The notes under the pieces were generated by a model. The model saw only the letters and a list, made by a program, of their open reading frames with translations, did no database searches and was not told where the DNA came from. Positions 1-5,361 of a stretch of DNA of 9,250 bases are shown piece after piece. How positions within the stretch are numbered: position 1 is the stretch's first letter; every line of letters begins with the position of its first letter. Origin of the DNA: an uncultured Bacilli bacterium. Its GTDB lineage: Bacteria > Bacillota_I > Bacilli_A > RF39 > UBA660. The stretch spans positions 1-9,250 of the forward strand of contig CANRAX010000049.1 of NCBI GenBank assembly GCA_947628635.1, read 5' to 3'. A program made the position numbers and the translations under genes.

Positions 1-1979
1 GGCCTTTGCATGATTTGTTGAAGTTGTTGAGCCGAATTGTTAGCAACTACCACTTGCTTAGGACTATTTACAAATTGTGTATTACTATTTGCTACTACTT
101 GTTTTTGTACTTGTTGTACTGGTTGTTGTTGCTTAAGAGCTCCATTAACTTGCTGAGGAGCCACTTGCTTATTAGCACTAACTTGGGCCATTGTCTGTGG
201 TGGTATAACAATTTTAGGAATAGGCGATGGATTACTTTGTTGAGTAGTATTAACATTATTATTTACAGAAGAAGCTACCTTAACTTCTGGTGCTTTTACT
301 TGTTTATTACCTTGCGGTATTGTTACCGTTGAATTAACCGCCTGATTATTACCACTAGGTATAGTAACAACTTTTTGTGGTGTTTGACCAGCTACTGGCT
401 TAACAGCTCCAGGAGAAGGAATACTAATATTTTGCTGTTGACTAGCTGGAATAGGTTGCGAACTAACAGAGCCTTTAGGTATCGCAACTTGCGTTGGCGA
501 AACATTTTTATTTTGAACTTGTGAAACTTCCTTGTTCTTAGAAGCTTCATTTACAATTGTATTATTTGTCTTGGCAACAGGCACTTCTTCCTTTTTGATA
601 GCTTCATCAGAAACAGCTTTAGGCTTTGCCTCGTGAAAATCCAATAAACTATCAGGCTGTTCTTCATAAGTGTTTTCTTCTTTCTTTTCAACTTTTGGCA
701 TTATAATAGATAACTCTTGTTCATAATTTTCATCATCTTCATTTTCAATTTCAATAACACGATAAACTTCTTCAAAAGTTGTTTTTCCTTCCAAAGCCTT
801 AATCAAAGCGTCTTGAAGCATAGTAATAGTCTTACTTGTATAAACCATTTTAGCTAATTCTTTTTTCTCCAATTTATCATTATTTAAAGCTGACCTAATA
901 TCATCATCAAGTTCCAAAACTTCATGAATAGCGATACGACCATGATATCCATTACGACAATGTTCACATCCTTTTGGATTAGCGTCCCAAATAAGTGGCA
1001 CATCTTGATGTAAATATTTTTTAAAAACTTTTTTTTCATATTTTGTTGTTTCTCTTTGAATACGACAATCAGGACAAAGCATTTTAGCTAGACGCTGAGA
1101 AATAATACCTGTTAAAGCCGTTGACAACAAATAACGTTCAACATCCATATCCAGCAAACGTTCAATAGTAGCAAGTGAGTTATTAGTATGGATAGTTGAT
1201 AAAACCAAGTGACCTGTAATAGAAGCACGTACCGCAATTTGAGCCGTTTCTGAGTCACGAATTTCTCCAATTAGAATTATATTAGGGTCTTGTCTTAAAA
1301 TAGAACGTAAAGCAGCGGCAAAAGTCATTCCAATTTCCGCATTAACTTGAACTTGATTAATTCCTTCAATGTTCATTTCTATTGGGTCTTCAACGGTAAT
1401 AATATTTGTTTCTGGTTTATTTAATCCTTGCAAAATAGAGTAGTTAGTAGTTGACTTACCAGAACCAGTCGCCCCAGTTGTCAAAATAATTCCATTAGGA
1501 ATTCCCATCATTCTTTTAATTTTAGCTAAATTAGCTGGATGAAATCCTAAAGTATCTATACCAGATAAACTTCTTGTATAATCCAAAATACGAATAACGA
1601 CTTTTTCTCCCTCATTAACCGGCAAAACAGAAACACGCATATCCAAATATGTTCCACCATAATCTCCCTTAATTGCGCCATCTTGCGGTAGTCGAGACTC
1701 TGTAATATTCATATTAGCTAACAATTTTAAACGCGTCGTTAAATTTCTTTCATAAGCTTTCGGAACAAAAGTATAATCTTGACAATCTCCATCAATACGA
1801 AAACGAACCATCATGCCATCTTCACGTGGATCAAAATGAATATCTGAAGCATTATGTTTAGACGCCGCAATAATAATATAATCAGCAACTTGTGTAATAG
1901 GCGTCTTCGTAAAATCAAAAGAAACCATAAAACTCTCGGTACCTTTTGAAACACGTTTCACATCATAAGAAACCATCAT
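1..1979 (-). CDS. gspE: GspE/PilB-family pilus assembly ATPase with long low-complexity C-terminal tail (3' end outside window)
   Basis: This is the cytoplasmic hexameric ATPase that powers assembly of a type IV pilus, pseudopilus or type II secretion fibre. At least 659 residues are in the window and the gene runs off the left edge. Visible motifs: an ASDIHFDP segment near residue 40; Walker A GATGSGKST at about 167-175; the Asp box and Walker B region ending IGEIRD at about 229-243; the His box GHLVLSTIHTN at about 253-263; and a zinc-type tetracysteine, CPDC at 302-305 and CEHC at 338-341. The motor core ends near residue 412. After it come an acidic, Lys-rich stretch and a Q/N/P/V-rich tail with repeated I-P-x-G motifs. 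The start is firm: ATG at 1979-1977 follows AAGGGG by 5 bases (a second ATG follows directly), and an in-frame TAA lies at 2003-2001. The N1 domain of GspE/PilB is therefore absent, as in ComGA-type ATPases. pilB or comGA would be equally fair names. Confidence 0.93.
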   Translation of the reverse strand, partial: MMVSYDVKRVSKGTESFMVSFDFTKTPITQVADYIIIAASKHNASDIHFDPREDGMMVRFRIDGDCQDYTFVPKAYERNLTTRLKLLANMNITESRLPQDGAIKGDYGGTYLDMRVSVLPVNEGEKVVIRILDYTRSLSGIDTLGFHPANLAKIKRMMGIPNGIILTTGATGSGKSTTNYSILQGLNKPETNIITVEDPIEMNIEGINQVQVNAEIGMTFAAALRSILRQDPNIILIGEIRDSETAQIAVRASITGHLVLSTIHTNNSLATIERLLDMDVERYLLSTALTGIISQRLAKMLCPDCRIQRETTKYEKKVFKKYLHQDVPLIWDANPKGCEHCRNGYHGRIAIHEVLELDDDIRSALNNDKLEKKELAKMVYTSKTITMLQDALIKALEGKTTFEEVYRVIEIENEDDENYEQELSIIMPKVEKKEENTYEEQPDSLLDFHEAKPKAVSDEAIKKEEVPVAKTNNTIVNEASKNKEVSQVQNKNVSPTQVAIPKGSVSSQPIPASQQQNISIPSPGAVKPVAGQTPQKVVTIPSGNNQAVNSTVTIPQGNKQVKAPEVKVASSVNNNVNTTQQSNPSPIPKIVIPPQTMAQVSANKQVAPQQVNGALKQQQPVQQVQKQVVANSNTQFVNSPKQVVVANNSAQQLQQIMQR

Positions 1980-1984
1980 TACAA

Positions 1985-1990
1985 CCCCTT
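1985..1990 (-). promoter_or_regulatory. Ribosome binding site of the GspE-type ATPase
   Basis: On the minus strand AAGGGG lies 5 bases before the first ATG and 8 before the second. It supports initiation here. The in-frame stop 22 bases upstream rules out a longer protein. Confidence 0.7.
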
Positions 1991-1994
1991 TTTG

Positions 1995-2023
1995 TTCACT
2001 TTACTATGGTATTTTACTATAAT
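1995..2023 (+). promoter_or_regulatory. Candidate sigma-A promoter for the prepilin pair
   Basis: TTCACT (1995-2000) is followed after 17 bases by a perfect TATAAT (2018-2023). The predicted start is near 2030, giving a leader of about 44 bases before the first prepilin ATG. The -35 matches 4 of 6 consensus bases. Confidence 0.5.
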
Positions 2024-2025
2024 TT

Positions 2026-2054
2026 ATTATATAATAATTTTAACATAATAGCAA
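2026..2054 (-). promoter_or_regulatory. Candidate sigma-A promoter for the ATPase gene
   Basis: On the minus strand TTGCTA (2054-2049) is followed after 17 bases by a perfect TATAAT (2031-2026). The predicted transcript starts near 2019, about 40 bases before the ATG. The -35 matches only 4 of 6 consensus bases and the background is AT-rich, so this is a candidate only. It overlaps the promoter proposed for the opposite strand. Confidence 0.5.
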
Positions 2055-2073
2055 GTAAAGGGGTAAAAATATT

Positions 2074-2613
2074 ATGAAAGAATTAAATAATAAAGGCTTT
2101 ATGTTAGTTGAAACTTTAATTGTAGCCGTCTTTTTAGTAACAATTTTTTCCATACTTTACGTTAACTTCTATCCCTTAATGGGCGAATACGAAAGAAGAG
2201 AAAATTTTGATGATTTAGACAGTAAATACGCTATTTATTGGATAAAAAGAATGGTTCAAGATAGCTATTATAATTTAGATACGGCTAGTATTACAAGTGC
2301 CACTGGTAATAAATATGTCAAATTTGATTGTAACAATTTTTCTGATAATAATAAAAAAAGTGTTTGTAATGAAACAATGTCTAGACTTGAAAATCCTGAA
2401 ATTTATATAATTAGTTATGTTACTACGGATTTTAAAAATAAGATTAAAAATAACGAAACTTTCGATGTTGGTATAAGAGATTATATGTCTTATTTACCTG
2501 AATATACTATTGGTTCATTAAATGGAGCCCAATATCGTTTAATTGCTAAATTACATAATAGTAAAGATGATAACGATTTTTATACCTATGCTACAATTGA
2601 GGTGAAAAAATAA
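2074..2613 (+). CDS. Prepilin-like protein with class III signal (pilin/pseudopilin)
   Basis: A 179-residue type IV pilin-like protein, probably a minor pilin or pseudopilin. The N-terminus is MKELNNKG followed by FMLVE. This is a prepilin peptidase site, with Gly8 as the last leader residue, Phe at +1 and the conserved Glu at +5. A hydrophobic helix of about 20 residues (roughly 10-31) would serve as the fibre core and membrane anchor. The remainder is a polar globular domain with two cysteines (86 and 98) that could form a disulfide after export. AAAGGGG at 2057-2063 sits 10 bases before the ATG. The stop overlaps the next gene's start by one base (TAATG), so the two are probably co-expressed and translationally coupled. 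The globular part matches no specific pilin subtype that I recognise. No prepilin peptidase or platform protein is in the window, so those must be encoded elsewhere. Confidence 0.85.
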   Translation: MKELNNKGFMLVETLIVAVFLVTIFSILYVNFYPLMGEYERRENFDDLDSKYAIYWIKRMVQDSYYNLDTASITSATGNKYVKFDCNNFSDNNKKSVCNETMSRLENPEIYIISYVTTDFKNKIKNNETFDVGIRDYMSYLPEYTIGSLNGAQYRLIAKLHNSKDDNDFYTYATIEVKK

Positions 2614-3176
2614 TGAAACTAAATAATAAAGGTATGAGTATTGTTGAAATACTTGTTTGTTTTGTCTTAGTTGCTTTAATATCAGTTTCTATTTATACAG
2701 CCATTTCTTCTTTTAACAATAAAAGAAATATTGAGTCTTTCAAAGAAAAAATATATACTTATAAAAATACTTTAACTAAATTAATACAAGATGACTTAAT
2801 TAAAAATGGCCTAATAAGTGCTGATTATACTATAAATAATGGCATATATACAATTAATTTACATTTTCGTGATAATACTCAAAAGACTTTAGTCATTACT
2901 AGAAAATTAGCAATGGATTATAATGAAGCCCTAGAAAATAAAAGTGGTCCTCTTCAAAATGATGAATTTATGATTTTATATGATGGTATAGAATATCCTC
3001 TTCCTGATTTAGGAGAATATCAAAATGATAGAGGAGAAACCATAAAAGATTTACGAATAAATAACATCATCATAAATACTGATAGTAGTGTTTTAACTAT
3101 TTATATTGGTCTTTATCATCCAGATTTATCAACTCGTTATGGTATAAATATCGTTTGTCCTATTAATTATTTTTAA
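2613..3176 (+). CDS. Second prepilin-like protein with class III signal
   Basis: A 187-residue pilin-like protein, second in the pair. MKLNNKG is followed by MSIVE: cleavage after Gly7, Met at +1, Ser at +2 and Glu at +5. The hydrophobic helix spans about residues 8-31 and includes Cys16. A helical, charged region follows (about 36-65), then a probably beta-rich C-terminal domain ending with Cys182 and an aromatic Phe terminus. GAGGTG at 2599-2604, inside the end of the preceding gene, lies 8 bases before the ATG, and the start overlaps the upstream stop by one base. Both proteins share the leader element LNNKG, which points to the same prepilin peptidase. They probably work as minor pilins that prime or cap a fibre, because minor pilins are often encoded in tandem like this. 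The major pilin is not visible. Subtype is not assignable by eye. Confidence 0.83.
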   Translation: MKLNNKGMSIVEILVCFVLVALISVSIYTAISSFNNKRNIESFKEKIYTYKNTLTKLIQDDLIKNGLISADYTINNGIYTINLHFRDNTQKTLVITRKLAMDYNEALENKSGPLQNDEFMILYDGIEYPLPDLGEYQNDRGETIKDLRINNIIINTDSSVLTIYIGLYHPDLSTRYGINIVCPINYF

Positions 3177-3184
3177 AAGCTTAA

Positions 3185-4072
3185 TCATATATTATAAAGA
3201 ATTAAAAAAATAATTAAAGCTAATACTGTTGCTATAATTCTTCCTTTAAGGAAGTTTTTATATTTTATTTTACTACCCGCAATAATACTTTTTACTTGCA
3301 TATGAATACTTATTCCTCCAAAAGATATAAAGAAAATTGCTAATAAAGCTTTTTTTAATAAATTATTACTTAATGATAAAACAGCTACTCCTTTAGTTAA
3401 ATCAAAAAGACCATTTAGTAAAATATAACTATATGTACTTAAAATAAAGTATTTTGAAATAATAACAGCCACTAAATAGAAAAAAATACTACTACCATAT
3501 ATTAAGACAATTACTTTTAATGTTTTATTAATAGCGCTACTTAATGCAGAAGCAAAGTTTACTGGTTCTTTATAAGTAAAAGTAATTTTTTTATTTTTTT
3601 TCTTTGTCAAAATAAATATTATTAAATTACTTAATAAAATAGCTAGATAAATTTTTATACAAATTTCTTTATTATGTAATACTAAAAAAACTGTTCCTAA
3701 GACAAATAAGGGATTAGGAAAATGACTTGCCATTATTAAACTATTAGCTGACTCTTTACTAAGAAGCTTTTTTTCTAATAATTCTTTGGTGTACTTACTT
3801 CCACTAGGAAACCCACTAATTATACTCATAAAGAAAACATAAAATTCAGCTGTATTAAAATTAGTATAAGTTGCTATTAATTCAATTAAGCCATAATCAA
3901 TTAATAAAGTAGAAATAGTAAAGAAAATAAAATTAGCGGGAAACAACTTAGTAAAAAATAACTTAGTATATTCAATAATACTTTTTATAATTAAAGAAGC
4001 ATTTAATAAGTAAAGTAATAATAATATAATAAGTAAACTTATAATTAATATTCTTTTTAAAGTTTTATTCAT
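3185..4072 (-). CDS. ylbJ: YlbJ-like multi-pass membrane protein (nucleoside-recognition/Gate family)
   Basis: A 295-residue, very hydrophobic protein with about eight predicted membrane segments, the first at residues 7-24. Two segments resemble the YlbJ family: SGFPSGSK at 86-93 and FPNPLFVLGTV at 118-128, with KLFPANFIFF (42-51) matching the usual helix before them. In Bacillus subtilis YlbJ is a mother-cell sporulation membrane protein needed for spore resistance. Its transported substrate, if any, is unknown. B. subtilis YlbJ is about 400 residues, so this copy is short. The neighbour on the other strand is YlbL-like, and ylbJ and ylbL are also close neighbours in B. subtilis, which supports the call. 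The ATG is preceded by AAAAGGAG (4084-4077) at a short spacing of 4 bases. The stop is TGA. Nothing else here indicates sporulation, so a non-sporulation role is possible. Confidence 0.68.
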   Translation of the reverse strand: MNKTLKRILIISLLIILLLLYLLNASLIIKSIIEYTKLFFTKLFPANFIFFTISTLLIDYGLIELIATYTNFNTAEFYVFFMSIISGFPSGSKYTKELLEKKLLSKESANSLIMASHFPNPLFVLGTVFLVLHNKEICIKIYLAILLSNLIIFILTKKKNKKITFTYKEPVNFASALSSAINKTLKVIVLIYGSSIFFYLVAVIISKYFILSTYSYILLNGLFDLTKGVAVLSLSNNLLKKALLAIFFISFGGISIHMQVKSIIAGSKIKYKNFLKGRIIATVLALIIFLILYNI

Positions 4073-4096
4073 ATTTCTCCTTTTATTTGTTATAAT
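4068..4096 (+). promoter_or_regulatory. Candidate extended -10 promoter for the ylbL-like gene
   Basis: TTCATA (4068-4073, 4 of 6 consensus) and a perfect TATAAT (4091-4096) are separated by 17 bases. A TG one base before the -10 (4088-4089) gives the extended TGnTATAAT form. The predicted start near 4103 leaves a leader of only about 11 bases, just enough for the ribosome site. The -35 overlaps the ATG of the divergent ylbJ-like gene. Confidence 0.55.
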
Positions 4097-4113
4097 TAAA
4101 TGTAGGTGATAAA

Positions 4114-5136
4114 ATGATTAAAAAATTTTTTAAAGAGCTAGTAGAATTTATTAAAGAAGAAAAGTTTTTCATACTTGGTCTTACTCTTTTTTTCATTATA
4201 TTCATTTTTCCGGTTGATTATTATATTATTACAGGAGGCGGAACTAAGGAAATTGGTAAAAGAGTTATTATTGATAAAGCTTATAATTCAAAAGGCTCCC
4301 TTAATATGTGTTATGTTAGTGAAATAAAAGGTACCTTAGGTTATTATCTTTTAAGTTATCTTATTCCTGGTTGGGAAAGAGATAAAGTTTCCAATTACAA
4401 ATACGATGAAAATGAAAGCATTGAAGACATTAATTTTCGTGATGATTTAAGTCTAAAAGAAGCCAGTAGTGCCGCTATAAAATGGGCCTATAAATTAGCC
4501 TCTAAAGAAGTTGAAGAAATAGATCGTAAAATTTATGTGACCGCAACTTTCAAAGAATTCCCAACTAGCCTAAAAATTCAAGATGAAATAATTAGTATTG
4601 CTGGAAAAAGTTTTAATACAACAACTGAATATCATGATTTAATAGAAAAATATAAAAAAGGCGATACCATTGAAGTAAAAGTAAAAAGAAATAAGAAAGA
4701 AAAAATTCTTCAATGCAAATTACATGAATTAGAAGGTAGTACCATACTAGGAGTTGTATTACAAAGCTATGGTATTTATGAAACTAATCCTAAAATTACA
4801 TTTAATTTTAAAAATAATGAGTCCGGTCCTTCTGCTGGTTTAATGACCACTCTAGATATTTATAATAAATTAACTAAAAAAGATATCACTAATTCCCTAG
4901 ATATAGCTGGTACTGGTACAATTGAAGAAGATGGAACAATTGGCTCTATTGGTGGTGTCAAATATAAACTCATGGGAGCAGCCAAAAGTAAAATGGACAT
5001 TTTTCTAGTTCCTGTTGGCGAAAATTATAAAGAAGCTCTAAAAGTAAAAAAAGAAAAGAAATTAAAAATAAAAATTATTAGTATTAAAAATATCAAAGAA
5101 GCTATTAAAACTTTAAATAAGCTAGCTAAAAGTTAG
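4114..5136 (+). CDS. ylbL: YlbL/SepM-type membrane-anchored PDZ-Lon (S16) protease
   Basis: A 340-residue serine protease that should be anchored in the membrane with its catalytic part outside. Order: short cytoplasmic tail; one membrane segment at about 18-33; the family-like VDYYIITGGG at 34-43; a PDZ domain at about 138-205; and a Lon-type proteolytic domain at about 225-340. Catalytic Ser240 lies in SGPSAGLM. The matching Lys is K285 in IGGVKYKLMGAA (279-290), so the Ser-Lys dyad is intact. Length matches B. subtilis YlbL (about 341). Known relatives: YlbL degrades the division inhibitor YneA after DNA damage, and streptococcal SepM trims the competence pheromone. The substrate here is unknown. 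AGGTG at 4104-4108 precedes the ATG by 5 bases. It is divergent from the ylbJ-like gene and ends at its own terminator, so it appears monocistronic. Confidence 0.92.
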   Translation: MIKKFFKELVEFIKEEKFFILGLTLFFIIFIFPVDYYIITGGGTKEIGKRVIIDKAYNSKGSLNMCYVSEIKGTLGYYLLSYLIPGWERDKVSNYKYDENESIEDINFRDDLSLKEASSAAIKWAYKLASKEVEEIDRKIYVTATFKEFPTSLKIQDEIISIAGKSFNTTTEYHDLIEKYKKGDTIEVKVKRNKKEKILQCKLHELEGSTILGVVLQSYGIYETNPKITFNFKNNESGPSAGLMTTLDIYNKLTKKDITNSLDIAGTGTIEEDGTIGSIGGVKYKLMGAAKSKMDIFLVPVGENYKEALKVKKEKKLKIKIISIKNIKEAIKTLNKLAKS

Positions 5137-5149
5137 TCTTAATCCTTTT

Positions 5150-5181
5150 GACAAATAGAAAATTTACTATTTGTTTTTTTT
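5150..5181 (+). terminator. Intrinsic terminator after ylbL
   Basis: A perfect 8-bp stem pairs ACAAATAG (5151-5158) with CTATTTGT (5167-5174) around an 8-base loop. The T run begins at the last stem base and covers 5174-5181. The hairpin starts 15 bases after the TAG stop. It separates ylbL from the two-component operon. Confidence 0.85.
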
Positions 5182-5182
5182 A

Positions 5183-5202
5183 CCCATAATTTCCCATAAT
5201 TT
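5183..5202 (+). repeat. Perfect tandem 10-bp direct repeat, candidate operator
   Basis: CCCATAATTT occurs twice head to tail (5183-5192 and 5193-5202). A 10-bp period puts both copies on the same face of the helix, which is the geometry bound by OmpR/PhoB-type regulators. The downstream gene encodes such a regulator. The repeat is seen directly; its use as an operator is inferred. Confidence 0.5.
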
Positions 5203-5229
5203 TTTAATAATTTTTACATAATTAAGTTT

Positions 5230-5243
5230 TACAATTAATTGTA
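5230..5243. promoter_or_regulatory. Perfect 14-bp palindrome, candidate operator
   Basis: TACAATTAATTGTA is its own reverse complement. It ends one base before a consensus ribosome site at 5245-5253. Such a site could bind a dimeric repressor or form a small RNA stem close to the ribosome site. It is AT-rich, so chance is possible. Confidence 0.35.
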
Positions 5244-5262
5244 GAAAGGAGGTAAAAAAGAA

Positions 5263-5304
5263 CTGAAAAAAAATAAAAATAGTCAAATTTCGATTATTAA
5301 ATAG
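5263..5304 (+). CDS. Possible 13-residue leader peptide with CTG start (speculative)
   Basis: A perfect AAAGGAGGT ends 9 bases before CTG at 5263. The frame reads 13 codons to TAG at 5302-5304 and would encode a Lys- and Ile-rich peptide (MKKNKNSQISIIK if CTG is read as Met). CTG is a rare start codon in bacteria. The strong, well-spaced ribosome site is the only argument in favour. It could also be the relic of a lost gene or a ribosome standby site. Confidence 0.18.
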   Translation: MKKNKNSQISIIK

Positions 5305-5361
5305 ATTATGATAAAATATAAAGGAGGGCTGATAGAAAAAAAGTAAATATCGGAGGTTAGT

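Larger units (their letters stand above)
5182..5361 (+). promoter_or_regulatory. Leader region of the two-component operon
   Basis: This 180-base gap contains a tandem repeat (5183-5202), a palindrome (5230-5243), a perfect 9-base Shine-Dalgarno AAAGGAGGT (5245-5253), an extended -10 match TGATAAAAT (5309-5317, with no good -35), a second strong Shine-Dalgarno AAAGGAGGG (5320-5328), and finally GGAGG (5352-5356) 5 bases before the regulator ATG. The first two Shine-Dalgarno sites have no ATG, GTG or TTG at a normal distance. Transcription from the extended -10 would begin near 5324. No known riboswitch fold was recognised, and no T-tract hairpin lies between 5182 and 5361. Confidence 0.45.

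Noticed and set aside
6..332. Plus-strand open frame of 108 codons rich in Leu, Tyr and Ile
   Set aside because: It lies opposite the Q/N/P-rich tail of the ATPase. The reverse complement of Gln and Asn codons gives Leu, Ile and Val codons, so it is a shadow. It has no ribosome site or domain.
3163..3217. Perfect 12-bp inverted repeat (TTAATTATTTTT at 3163-3174, complement at 3206-3217) at the convergent gene ends
   Set aside because: Considered as a bidirectional terminator for the prepilin pair and ylbJ. The stem is all A-T, the loop is 31 bases, and neither side has a T tract after the stem. In such AT-rich DNA it may be chance.
5148..5153. Perfect -35 hexamer TTGACA
   Set aside because: No -10 lies at 16-18 bases, and it overlaps the ylbL terminator hairpin, which explains it better.
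5308..5346. Short ATG frame of 12 codons inside the two-component leader
   Set aside because: No ribosome site precedes it. The strong AAAGGAGGG falls inside the frame rather than ahead of it.
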